Shown: positions 25,867-33,886, counted from the first letter of the stretch. The stretch is DNA of 33,886 nt from Streptomyces altiplanensis (GCA_003719395.1 RHMC01000076.1:1-33886), one strand, 5' to 3'. Notes: generated by a model from the letters alone, not told the origin. Translations and numbers: made by a program.

Positions 25867-25909
25867 TTCGCCGCGCGACCTGCCCACGCATGAGCCCATA
25901 AGGATTCGT

Positions 25910-27639
25910 ATGGCCACGTCGACCGAGCCGGTCGCCCCCGTCCCCGTAGCAGAACGTGGCGTGGGCCGCGTAGTGGTGAACTGGATCACCACCACGGACC
26001 ACAAGAAGATCGGGCATCTTTATCTGATCACATCGTTCATGTTCTTTCTCTTCGGCGGGCTGCTGGCCCTGGCGATGCGGGCCGAGCTGGCCGGCCGGGT
26101 ATCCAGATTCTTTCGAACGAGCAGTACAACCAGGCATTCACCATGCACGGCACGGTGATGCTGCTGCTGTTCGCCACCCCGACCTTCGCCGGATTCGCCA
26201 ACGCCATCATGCCGCTGCAGATCGGCTCGCCCGACGTGGCGTTCCCGCGGCTGAACATGTTGTCGTACTGGCTCTTCCTCTTCGGCGGGCTCATCGTGGT
26301 CGCGGGCCTTCTGACCACGAACGGCACGGCCGACTTCGGCTGGACCGCCTACACCCCGCTCAGCCGCGCGGAACGCTCGCCCTCCGTCGGATCCGACATG
26401 TGGATCATGGGGCTGGCGCTCTCCGGATTCGGCACGATCCTCGGCGCGGTCAACTTCATCACCACGATCATCTGCATGCGCGCCCCGGGCATGACGATGT
26501 TCCGCATGCCGCTGTTCACATGGAACGTGCTGCTCACCTCCCTCCTGGTCCTGCTCGCCTTCCCGGTCCTCGCGGCCGCGCTGCTGGTCCTGGAATCGGA
26601 CCGCCGTTTCGGCTCCCACGTATTCGCCCCCGAGAACGGCGGATCACTGCTGTGGCAGCATCTGTTCTGGTTCTTCGGGCATCCGGAGGTCTACGTCCTG
26701 GCGCTGCCGTTCTTCGGCGTGGTGACCGAAATCTTTCCGGTCTTCTCCCGCAAACCGATCTTCGGTTACGTGGGGCTGGTCGGCGCCACCATCGCCATCA
26801 CCGGACTTTCGCTGACCGTATGGGCGCACCACATGTTCGCCACCGGCGCGGTCCTGCTGCCGTTCTTCTCCTTCATGACGTTCCTCATCGCTGTTCCGAC
26901 CGGTGTCAAGTTCTTCAACTGGATCGGCACGATGTGGAAAGGGTCCATCTCCTTCGAGACACCCATGCTGTGGGCTGTCGGTTTCCTTGTGACGTTCCTG
27001 TTCGGCGGGCTGACCGGCATCATCCTCGCCTCGCCGCCGATGGACTTCCACGTCACCGACTCGTACTTCGTCGTCGCCCATTTCCACTACGTGCTGTTCG
27101 GCACGATCGTTTTCGCGATGTTCGCCGGGTTCCATTTCTGGTGGCCGAAAATGACCGGCACCATGCTCGACGAGCGCCTGGGGAAGATCCATTTCTGGAC
27201 GCTCTTCGTCGGCTTCCACATGACGTTCCTCGTACAGCACTGGCTGGGCGCGGAGGGCATGCCCCGTCGTTACGCCGACTACCTGGCCGCCGACGGGTTC
27301 ACCGGGCTCAACACCCTGTCGTCGATCGGCGCTTTCCTCCTGGGCCTGTCGACGCTGCCGTTCCTCTACAACGTCTGGAAGACCGCGAAGTACGGAAAGC
27401 GGATCGAAGTCGACGACCCCTGGGGGTACGGGCGTTCGCTGGAATGGGCGACCTCCTGCCCGCCGCCCCGCCACAACTTCCTCACCCTGCCGAAGATCCG
27501 CTCCGAATCTCCCGCCTTCGATCTGCACCATCCCGCTGTGGCCGCCATTGACCGGGAGGAGAACGAAGGTCTCCGCGACGTGGCCGAACCCGGCGAAGGC
27601 GTGGCCTCCCCGCTGTCCGACCGCAAGAACGGGAAGTGA
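25910..27639 (+). CDS. ctaD: cytochrome c oxidase subunit I (aa3-type), stand-alone copy, one frameshift
   Basis: Heme-copper oxidase catalytic subunit, about 576 residues and 12 helices. WITTTDHKKIGHLYL opens the family; FTMHGTVMLLL gives the low-spin heme histidine. WFFGHPEVYVLALP (near 256) holds the CuB histidine, the D-channel glutamate and the cross-linked tyrosine. WAHHMFATG (near 304) has the CuB His pair, GVKFFNWIGTMW the K-channel lysine, and VAHFHYVLFG (near 390) the heme ligands. All catalytic residues are present. One missing base near 26097 separates AMRAELA from PGIQILSNEQYNQAF. ATG 25910 follows AAGGA. No other cta genes (subunit II, III or heme A synthesis) flank it, so this is probably an accessory copy, and the SigB-type promoter suggests stress or stationary-phase use. 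Confidence 0.93.
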
Positions 27640-27653
27640 CGCCGGGAAAGTGA

Positions 27654-29668
27654 CCCCCGGCCGGCGGCAAGACCGAGGCAGCCTGTCTGCCGATCCTGTC
27701 GGCCATGTCCGCACAGGACTGGACCGGCACCTCGGTCCTGCACCTCTGCCCGCTCAAAGCACTCCTCAACAACCTGGTGACCCGCGTCGACGCGTACGCG
27801 CAATGGCTGGGACGCCGCGCGGCTCTGTGGCACGGGGACACGAAGGAGTCGCGGCGTCAGCGTATCCGTACCGACAGGCCCGACATCCTGCTGACGACGC
27901 CCGAGTCGCTGGAAGCCATGCTGATCGGGGTGAAGACGGATCACGCGCACCTGCTGGGGGGGTGTCCGGGCGGTCATCGTCGACGAGGTGCACGCGTTCG
28001 CGGGCGACGACCGGGGCTGGCATCTCCTGGCGGTTCTCGAGCGCCTTCAACGAGTCACCGGGCATCCCATCCAGCGGATCGGATTGTCGGCGACCGTCGG
28101 CAACCCCCAACAACTGCTCACCTGGCTGCAAGGGTCCGGCGCCGGCCGGCGCACGGGGCAGGTCCTCACCCGGACTCACGGTCCCCTCAGGCGGACCGCC
28201 CGCCCGAATGCCCACGGACGCCCCTGCCGGCCCTCCACCCGGAGAAATCGAACTCGACTATGTGGGCTCTCTGTCCAACGCCGCCAAGGTCATCGCGGCC
28301 CTGCACAAGGGCGAAAAGCGGCTGGTGTTCTGCGACTCCCGGCGGCAAGTCGAAGAATTGGGCGCCGCACCGCGGGCACGTGACGTCACGGTGTTCCTCT
28401 CGCACGCCTCCCTCTCGGCCGACGAGCGGGCCCGTTCCGAGCAGGCGTTCGCCGAGGCGCGTGACTGTGTCATCGTGGCCACGTCCACCCTGGAACTGGG
28501 AATCGACGTCGGCGACCTCGACCGAGTCGTCCAGATCGACGCGCCCGGCACCGTCGCCTCGTTCCTTCAGCGCATCGGCCGTACAGGGCGTCGGGCGGGA
28601 AGCTCCCGGAACTGTCTGTTCCTGGCCACCCGGAAGGATGCCCTGTCGCAGGCCGCGGCTTTGCTGCTGCTCTGGGGCCGCGGCTGGGTCGAACCGGTCG
28701 TCGCACCGCCCGAGCCACGCCATCTCGTCGCCCAGCAACTACTCGCCGCCACGCTCCAGGAGCACAAGCTGGGCGATCAGGTGTGGCCCGAGCAGTGGAA
28801 CGGCCTGGCGCCCTTCGACCGCTCCGCCGCTCCCATCCTGCGTCACCTGACGGAGGAAGGCTTCCTCGACACCGATGGAGGCATGCTGTTCATCGGCCCC
28901 GAGGCCGAACACCACTTCGGGCGGCGCCACTTCATCGAGCTGACCGCGTCCTTCACCGCCCCACCGCAGTTCACCGTCCTGTCCGGTCGCGCCGAGATCG
29001 GCCGGATGGATCCGTCCGTACTCACCGAGGAGCGTCCGGGCCCGCGACGACTGCTGCTGGCGGGCCGCAGTTGGCAGGTGACGTTCATCGACTGGGGGCG
29101 CAAGCGGCTCTTCGTCGAGCCGGTCGAGGGCGGCGGTATCGCCAAGTGGTCCGGAGGCACACTCGCCGGACTCTCGTACGCGCTGACGCGCGCCATGCGG
29201 GATGTCCTCCTGGGTGCCGATCCAAGAGTCTCACTCACCCGTCGAGCCGAAGTCTGCCTGCAGGAGTGGCGTGACGAGGACGCCCCGCACCTCGTCCGTC
29301 CCGGCGGGACGTTGATCGCGCGGCGCGGGAATGACGTCCGCTGGTGGACGTGGGCGGGGTACCGGGCCAATGCGACGCTGGGCGCGACCCTGCCCTCGGT
29401 CGCTGACCCGGTCCAGCGGCCGACGGACTGCTACTTGCGGCTACGGGAGGACCTGAGCCCGGACATGTGGCGCGCCGCACTCGACGCCGCACAGGCCGGG
29501 CCGGCACTCGTCCTGCCCGACGTCGACCAGCGGGCGGTACGCGGCCTGAAGTTCTCGGCAGCGCTCCCCCAACGACTGGCTGTAGCCACCCTTTCGGCGC
29601 GACTCACCGACTTCGACGGCGCACGCGCTGTTCTGGCGGAGCCCAAGCGCTTCTCAACCGGCCAGTAA
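27654..29668 (+). pseudogene. Lhr-like superfamily 2 DEAD/DEAH helicase, N-terminally truncated and frameshifted
   Basis: Homology begins abruptly at AGGKTEAACLPILS (27660 on), the middle of the Walker A motif, with an in-frame TGA just before it (27651). The region upstream of the P-loop is absent, and the first in-frame ATG (27705) lies beyond the P-loop. The rest is recognisable: DEVHAFAGDD (motif II), RIGLSATVGN (III), TSTLELGIDVGDLD (V) and FLQRIGRTGRRAG (VI). A long Lhr-type C-terminal region with a beta-barrel-like part (WQVTFIDWGRKRLFVEPVEG) ends at TAA 29668. Frame changes are near 27960, in a run of seven G, and near 28167. Without Walker A it should not hydrolyse ATP. It is a remnant adjoining ctaD. 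Confidence 0.8.
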
Positions 29669-30313
29669 ACGGAGAGGCAGGACAAGCTCTCGGCTCAGCC
29701 CATCCTGTGTTGCTCCGGAAACACGTCGAAGCGAGCGTCGATTCCACGAAAACCGAGGTCAAGAGCCCTTCGCGGTCGGTTCAAGGATCGCCACGCACTC
29801 CGCGTGGTGCGGCATCGAAAAGTGCCGCACGAAGTGCGAGCCGCACAGCCTCAGGTCAGCGCAGTTCTGCGGCTGCCCACAACGGTCCCTTGGCCACCCG
29901 GAGCGGCAGATGAGCGTCAGGGCGGGCGTCACCGGAACGGCCCTCCGCATGCTCCGGCACATCCCCCAGGGGCCGCTGGAACGCGCCGAAGGCGTCGTGA
30001 TGTTGCGCTTCTTCGAACACGGGTCGCGGCGTACGGGTGCTGTCCGGCAATGACGGAGGAACAGCGGTCGACACACCCGAGGACCTCGCCAGGGCGGGCG
30101 TGCTCCTTTGCTCCCGCCTGGTCCGACATCACTCGAACTGGCGGGAGGTGCGTGCCGGGCAGCCGGGGGCTGACCGGTGTACCTGTGCCTGGGGGCAGCG
30201 GCTGGACGCAAGTATTTCGACGGGACGGCAACCATTCCCGGCTCTGCGGCAACTGTTGAGCAGCCCGTTCCTCACGGGCGCCCCCCACATATCTACAGAT
30301 TGGGAAAACACTC
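29669..30313. other. 645-bp stretch without a confident gene
   Basis: No protein family is recognisable on either strand. One minus-strand stretch ending with a TGA at 29856 and extending to about 30020 (VFEEAQHHDAFGAFQRPLG, then VPEHAEGRSGDARPDAHLP) has fairly high third-position G/C, about three quarters, and could be the tail of a decayed gene, but no plausible start or domain is visible. The last 60 bp before 30314 are somewhat A/T-richer and should include the pectate lyase promoter and its weak GGGAAAA ribosome site. Confidence 0.4.
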
Positions 30314-31444
30314 ATGAGTGAGCGGCACGGTCACGGCAAGGCGCGGCACCGCAGAAGGAAGACGGCCCTGCTGGCAGGGGTACCGCTGGCGCTGGCCGCC
30401 GCAGGGGCCATGGCGTACGGCACGGCTTTCGGGGTGTTCGGAGAGGACGCGCAGCCGAAGGCCGCGGCGGCCGTCGCGCCGGACTGGGCCGACGACACCG
30501 CTGACGGTTTCGCGTCGGTCCACGCCCTCGGGCAGCAGGGGACGTACGGCGGCAGGGGTGGAAAGACGGTCACCGTGCGGACCCTCGCCGATCTGGAGAA
30601 GTACGCGACCGCCCGGGAGCCGTACGTCATCGTGGTGGCCGCCACGATCTCGATGAACCCCAAGGGCAAGGAGATCAAGGTCGCCTCCGACAAGACGATC
30701 GTCGGCGCGGGCACCTCGGGGCAGATCGTGGGCGGTGGCTTCCTCCTCGGCCAGGGCGTACACAACGTGATCATCCGGAACCTCACGATCCGGGATTCGT
30801 ACCAGGGGATCTGGAACGACAAGGAACACGACTGGGACGCCATCCAGATGGACGGCGCGCACCACGTCTGGATCGACCACAACAACTTGCGGCACATGGC
30901 CGACGGTCTGATCGACAGCCGCAAGGACACCACCTACGTGACGGTGTCCTGGAACAGGCTGAGCGACAACAACAAGACGTTCGGCATCGGCTGGACCGAG
31001 AACACGACCGCCGACCTGACGATCCACCACAACTGGTTCCGGGAGACCGAGCAGCGCAACCCGTCGACCGACAGCGTCGCGCACGCCCACCTCTACAACA
31101 ACTACCTCCAGGACGACCCGGGCACCGGCATCACGTCGTCCTACGGCAACTACGCGCGCGGCAGGACGAAGATGGTCCTGGAGAACAGCTACTTCCAGGG
31201 CGTGACCAACCCCGTCATCAAGGACGGCACGGCCGGCCTGGTCCAGCGCGGCAACGCCTTCACCCGCACCAGCGGCCGTAACGAGAGCGGCGGCACCGCG
31301 TTCGATCCGAAGGCGTACTACAACTACCGTCTCGACAAGGCGGCCGACGTCCCCGCGCTCCTCGAGTCCGGTGCCGGGCCGCAGAGTTCGATCGGTACGC
31401 TGGTGAGCGCCGACGCGGCGGCCGCGCCGCGCAGAGCATCCTGA
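30314..31444 (+). CDS. secreted pectate lyase, PL1 family
   Basis: Extracellular enzyme cleaving de-esterified pectin by beta-elimination with Ca2+; 376 residues as given. A twin-basic N-terminus (KARHRRRKTALLAG) and hydrophobic VPLALAAAGAMAYGTAF form a signal peptide (Tat is possible because of the arginines). The parallel beta-helix carries VWIDHNNLRHMADGLID (the vWiDH signature with Ca2+-binding Asp), LTIHHNWFRETEQRNP (catalytic-Arg region) and HAHLYNNYLQD. ATG 30314 follows a weak GGGA site. The reading frame stops at TGA 31442-31444, 2 nt before the pectinesterase frame. One added base near 31425 would fuse both into a single secreted protein of about 692 residues, which I consider likely. 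Confidence 0.9.
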   Translation: MSERHGHGKARHRRRKTALLAGVPLALAAAGAMAYGTAFGVFGEDAQPKAAAAVAPDWADDTADGFASVHALGQQGTYGGRGGKTVTVRTLADLEKYATAREPYVIVVAATISMNPKGKEIKVASDKTIVGAGTSGQIVGGGFLLGQGVHNVIIRNLTIRDSYQGIWNDKEHDWDAIQMDGAHHVWIDHNNLRHMADGLIDSRKDTTYVTVSWNRLSDNNKTFGIGWTENTTADLTIHHNWFRETEQRNPSTDSVAHAHLYNNYLQDDPGTGITSSYGNYARGRTKMVLENSYFQGVTNPVIKDGTAGLVQRGNAFTRTSGRNESGGTAFDPKAYYNYRLDKAADVPALLESGAGPQSSIGTLVSADAAAAPRRAS

Positions 31445-31446
31445 CC

Positions 31447-32391
31447 GTGGCCAAGGACGGCAGCGGCCGGTACAAGAGCGTGCAGAAGGCCGTCGACGCC
31501 GTCCCGGCGGGCAACACCTCGCGCGTCGTGATCCGGATCGCGCCCGGCACGTACCGCGAGACGGTGAAGGTCCCGGCGAACAAGCCGCACATCACGTTCG
31601 AGGGCACCGGCCGCAGCCGCAAGGACACCGTCATCGTCGAAGGCCACGCCTCGGGGATGGCGAAGCCGGACGGCTCGGGCACCTACGGCACCGGCGGCAG
31701 CGCGACCGTCGCCGTGGAGGCCGACGACTTCCGGGCCCGCAACCTCACCATCTCCAACGACTTCGACGAGGCGAAGCACCAGCATCTGAACGGCCAGCAG
31801 GCGGTGGCGCTGCGCACCGCCGCCGACCGCATCCGCCTGGACGCCCTCATCATCAGCGGCGACCAGGACACCCTGCTCCTCGACACGGCGGGCAAGGACC
31901 GCACGGGCCGGGTGTACCTGACCAACTCCTACGTCATCGGCAACACCGACTTCGTCTTCGGCCGCGCCACCGCGGTCATCGACAAGTCCGTCCTCACTCT
32001 GAAGAAGCGCTGGAACGGCACCTCGGCCGGGTACGTCACCGCGCCCAGCACCCCCGCCGGCCGCAAGGGCTTCCTCATCACCCGCACCACCATCGACGGC
32101 GACGTGGCCGCCCGGAGCTTCTTCCTCGGCCGCCCCTGGCACGCCGGCGGTGACGCGAGCCTCGACCCGCAGACCACCATCCGCGACAGCATCCTCGGCG
32201 CGGCCGTCAAGGCCGCTCCCTGGACGGACATGGGCGGCTTCTCCTGGAAGAACGACCGTTTCGCCGAGTACGGCAACGAGGGCCCGGGCGCAGGCGCCGC
32301 CGGCGGTGACCGCCCGCACCTGACGGACGCCCAGGCCGCCGCCCAGGAGACGGCGGACTGGTTCGGCGACTGGAAGCCCACCGGCGTATGA
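31447..32391 (+). CDS. pectinesterase (CE8 family), probably the second domain of a pectate lyase-pectinesterase fusion
   Basis: Removes methyl esters from pectin, making it a substrate for the lyase. As given it starts at GTG 31447 with TVAKDGSGRYKSVQKAVDA, the exact N-terminus of a pectin methylesterase domain. The motifs follow in order: LNGQQAVALRTAADRI (catalytic Gln), ISGDQDTLLLDTAG (catalytic Asp), TNSYVIGNTDFVFG (second Asp) and SFFLGRPWHAGG (Arg and Trp). There is no signal peptide and no ribosome site before GTG 31447, although the enzyme must be exported; upstream the same frame is open (QSILTVAKDG). This argues for a fusion broken by one missing base near 31425. The stop is TGA 32389-32391. 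Confidence 0.88.
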   Translation: MAKDGSGRYKSVQKAVDAVPAGNTSRVVIRIAPGTYRETVKVPANKPHITFEGTGRSRKDTVIVEGHASGMAKPDGSGTYGTGGSATVAVEADDFRARNLTISNDFDEAKHQHLNGQQAVALRTAADRIRLDALIISGDQDTLLLDTAGKDRTGRVYLTNSYVIGNTDFVFGRATAVIDKSVLTLKKRWNGTSAGYVTAPSTPAGRKGFLITRTTIDGDVAARSFFLGRPWHAGGDASLDPQTTIRDSILGAAVKAAPWTDMGGFSWKNDRFAEYGNEGPGAGAAGGDRPHLTDAQAAAQETADWFGDWKPTGV

Positions 32392-32426
32392 TCCCCGGCC
32401 CCGGGGGTAAGCCGGGGCGCCCGCTG

Positions 32427-32442
32427 GGCCGCCTGAGCGGCC
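32427..32442. terminator. Hairpin after the pectinesterase gene
   Basis: GGCCGC (32427-32432), loop CTGA and GCGGCC (32437-32442) form a perfect 6-bp stem-tetraloop 36 bp after the pectinesterase stop. A second small G/C hairpin (CCCCG-GCCC-CGGGG) lies at 32393-32406. There is no T-tract. Confidence 0.45.
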
Positions 32443-32649
32443 TGCTCATGGAAGACATCACCCACCCCGCCCGTGGGCCATGTACGGACAACGGCAGTCG
32501 CCCGGCCTGCGCCACGCCCTCGAAGAGGGTGGGAAGGGGCGCACTTCTCCCTTCACCCTCAGCCGGGCGGAACTCGAACCGGGACCAACCGACACCACAC
32601 CTCTGACCTGCCCGAACAGCATCCCCGCAGGCCAGATCAGCAACCGGAC

Positions 32650-32694
32650 CTCGTTCGGGACGAAGAGGTCGTGGGTTCACATCCCGCCACCCCG
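32650..32694 (+). other. 3' half of tRNA-Pro(CGG): integration-site scar or tRNA remnant
   Basis: Positions 32654-32660 read TTCGGGA, a tRNA-Pro anticodon loop with anticodon CGG, followed by the 3' anticodon stem CGAAG and variable loop AGGTC. The T-stem is GTGGG/CCCGC with loop TTCACAT, and the acceptor strand is CACCCCG (32688-32694). The 5' half (CGGGGTG acceptor strand and D-arm) is missing: upstream sequence shows no resemblance. Position 58 of the T-loop is C instead of the invariant A, and the anticodon stem has one mismatch, so it is decayed. Such 3' fragments are the usual scar left at the far end of an element integrated into a tRNA gene. No integrase is present in the window. Confidence 0.65.
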
Positions 32695-33033
32695 GCAGCC
32701 GGAGAAACAGGCCAGCGATCAGCCACTGAAGGTAGCCGGCCTCTGTCTTCGCATGCGTGTCCAAGATGCCGTCCATGGCCACCGTGCCGGCCCGATCGCA
32801 CATCGATTCAGCCGATCGTCCATGACGGCTGCGGGGCGCCCCTGTCCGTCCGTGCCGGGGCCCCTGCGCGCCGACCGGGACCGGGAGTGCCGTCAGGTAA
32901 CAGGCGATGCAGACCAAGCAGTTGCTCACTGCTACTCTTCCGGATCTCGTCCGGACATTCATATGTCGCACACATGACACGCACAGGCGCCCGGCTCCGG
33001 GGGCCCCGAGGTCACTGCAAGGAGACATCGCCC
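32695..33033. other. Intergenic region upstream of the sigma factor gene
   Basis: No credible gene is seen on either strand. The last 100 bp, with small inverted repeats such as CCGGA-TCTCG-TCCGG (32940-32954) and an A/T-richer CATTCATATG stretch, probably contain the sigma factor promoter. The AAGGAGA ribosome site is at 33019-33025. Confidence 0.4.
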
Positions 33034-33600
33034 GTGGGCACAGTCGTCGACGACGCCGCCTCCGTGGAGTTCCATGCCTTCTTCGAGCGGCACTACGCCG
33101 AACTGGCCCGGTTCGCACATCTGTTGACCGGCGAGGCGGATGCCGCCGACGACCTGGCCGCGGATGCGCTGCTCGCGCTGTGGCACCGCTGGGACCGGGT
33201 ACGGGCGAGCGAGCACCCGGTGGCGTACGCCCGGGGCGTGGTCGCCAATCTGGCCCGGACGCGGATACGCAGCGCGGTGCGCGAGCGGCGGCGCATCGCG
33301 CTGTTCTGGGCTCAGCGGGAGGAGAAGGCCGAGAATCCGGACGTGGCCGGGGTGGTCGACGTACAAGGGGCGCTGCGCAGGCTGCCGTTCCGGAAGCGGG
33401 CGTGTGTCGTGCTGCGCCATGCGTTCGACCTGTCCGAGAAGGACACCGCGCTGGCCCTCGGCGTGTCGGTCGGTACGGTGAAGAGCCAGACGTCGAAGGG
33501 GATGGCCGAGCTGCAGCGGCTGCTCGGCACGCAGGGCGCTCCGCGTAAGGTGCACGCGGCGATGGCGCGTACCGGGACTACCGGAGGAAGGGACCGATGA
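33034..33600 (+). CDS. SigE-family ECF RNA polymerase sigma factor
   Basis: Extracytoplasmic-function sigma-70 factor of 188 residues. Region 2 is VEFHAFFERHYAELARFAH, then EADAADDLAADALLALWHRW (the -10-recognising helix), and region 4 is LRRLPFRKRACVVLRHAFD, then LSEKDTALALGVSVGTVKSQ (the helix-turn-helix for the -35). The spacing and the FHAFFERHY opening fit the actinobacterial 'SigE family' (ECF41/56-like subgroups not resolved). GTG 33034 is 8 nt after AAGGAGA; the frame is open far upstream without homology. The stop overlaps the next ATG (ATGA), so the downstream membrane protein is translationally coupled, as is usual for a sigma/anti-sigma or sigma/effector pair. Confidence 0.9.
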   Translation: MGTVVDDAASVEFHAFFERHYAELARFAHLLTGEADAADDLAADALLALWHRWDRVRASEHPVAYARGVVANLARTRIRSAVRERRRIALFWAQREEKAENPDVAGVVDVQGALRRLPFRKRACVVLRHAFDLSEKDTALALGVSVGTVKSQTSKGMAELQRLLGTQGAPRKVHAAMARTGTTGGRDR

Positions 33601-33886
33601 CCATGCGGCGGGACGTGCACGACGAGCTGCGCCAGCCCGGCTGCACGAGGCGGCCGGGGCGCACCGGCCCGACCGCGCGCGGATCCTGGCACGGCTCGAA
33701 CGCGGCATGGCGCAGGAGGACCTGCCCCGCTCCCGTGCGGCCCGTCTTCCCCGGTTCGGCTGGGTGCGCGCGGTGGGCGTCACCGCGGCGGTCTCGGGGA
33801 TCCTCGCCGCCGGCGGCTACGGCGTGGCTTCCGTGGTGGACGACGGGCCTCCGCAGCAGACGGTCGCGTCCGCGCTCCGCGCTCAC
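33597..33886 (+). CDS. membrane protein coupled to the sigma factor, partial, one frameshift
   Basis: Runs off the window end. ATG 33597 overlaps the sigma factor stop by 4 nt. The first dozen codons (MTMRRDVHDELRQ) are in the start frame. After a shift near 33633 the family continues as ARLHEAAGAHRPDRARILA, RLERGMAQEDLP and a single transmembrane segment (VRAVGVTAAVSGILAAGG), then an extracytoplasmic start (VASVVDDGPPQQTVASALR). The arrangement (about 60 cytosolic residues, one helix, outer domain) is common directly downstream of SigE-family sigma genes in streptomycetes. An anti-sigma role is possible, but no zinc-binding H-x3-C-x2-C motif is visible in the available part. Confidence 0.65.
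   Translation, partial: MTMRRDVHDELRQPGCTRRPGRTGPTARGSWHGSNAAWRRRTCPAPVRPVFPGSAGCARWASPRRSRGSSPPAATAWLPWWTTGLRSRRSRPRSAL

Noticed and set aside
27654..29668. Helicase as part of an anti-phage defence system
   Set aside because: Lhr-like helicases occur in defence islands, but this copy lacks Walker A, is frameshifted, and has no methyltransferase, nuclease or PglZ-like neighbour.
32560..32600. T-arm-like sequence on the minus strand (GGTCCCGGTTCGAGTTCC)
   Set aside because: The loop resembles TTCGAGT, but the flanking stem does not pair and no acceptor or anticodon arm can be built, so I do not call a second tRNA remnant.
1..33886. CRISPR array, insertion sequence, transposase or rRNA
   Set aside because: No regularly spaced repeats, no transposase or integrase motifs and no rRNA sequence were seen on either strand.

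Overview
The window is high-GC DNA (strong G/C bias at third codon positions, AGGAG/GGAGG ribosome sites, GTG starts, several 4-nt ATGA/GTGA overlaps). The gene content (SepF-like protein, SPW-repeat and DUF6099-type proteins, SigE-family sigma factor, F420-type LLM enzyme, Pnkp/Hen1) points to Streptomyces or a close relative. Family names come from motif and whole-protein recognition, without database searches.

Layout. (1) 22-8092: aerobic aryl-CoA catabolism cluster. Acyl-CoA dehydrogenase (-), benzoate/anthranilate-type CoA ligase (+) and PaaX-type regulator (+); a GNAT acetyltransferase (+); then, on the minus strand, enoyl-CoA hydratase followed by a bifunctional FAD monooxygenase/Old-Yellow-Enzyme protein of the anthraniloyl-CoA monooxygenase/reductase (salicylyl-CoA 5-hydroxylase) type. 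Two divergent control regions 7 kb apart share a 32-bp element with a 13-bp identical core, a good candidate PaaX operator. (2) 8349-12597: RsbW-like ATPase, APC permease, ornithine carbamoyltransferase and arginine deiminase, i.e. an arginine deiminase-type locus without a visible carbamate kinase. (3) 12796-16814: the two-gene RNA-repair cassette pnkp-hen1, closed by a perfect 14-bp hairpin; upstream on the same strand lie homocysteine methyltransferase and an LLM oxidoreductase. (4) 18835-22070: DUF6099-type protein, MazG-like pyrophosphohydrolase, AAA ATPase, SepF-like division protein, SPW membrane protein. (5) 22207-27639: a redox/stress block: small unknown protein, Rieske-DUF2231 membrane protein, hemerythrin and ferritin-like proteins (-), and a stand-alone cytochrome oxidase subunit I (+). 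The ferritin-like gene and ctaD are divergent and each has a SigB-type promoter (GNNT-N15-GGGTAC). (6) 27654-33886: an Lhr-like helicase truncated at its P-loop against ctaD, a pectate lyase/pectinesterase pair that is probably one fused enzyme, the 3' half of a tRNA-Pro(CGG) that looks like an integration scar, and an ECF sigma factor with a membrane protein running off the end.

Quality warning. I count about 27 places where the protein family continues in another frame, around half of them in 3.6-7.9 kb. Most are repaired by one base, often in G/C runs. Genes interrupted two or more times are typed 'pseudogene', meaning the frame is broken as given; indel errors in the sequence are the likeliest explanation. 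The helicase and the DUF2269-like fragment are truncated as well, so they look like genuine remnants.
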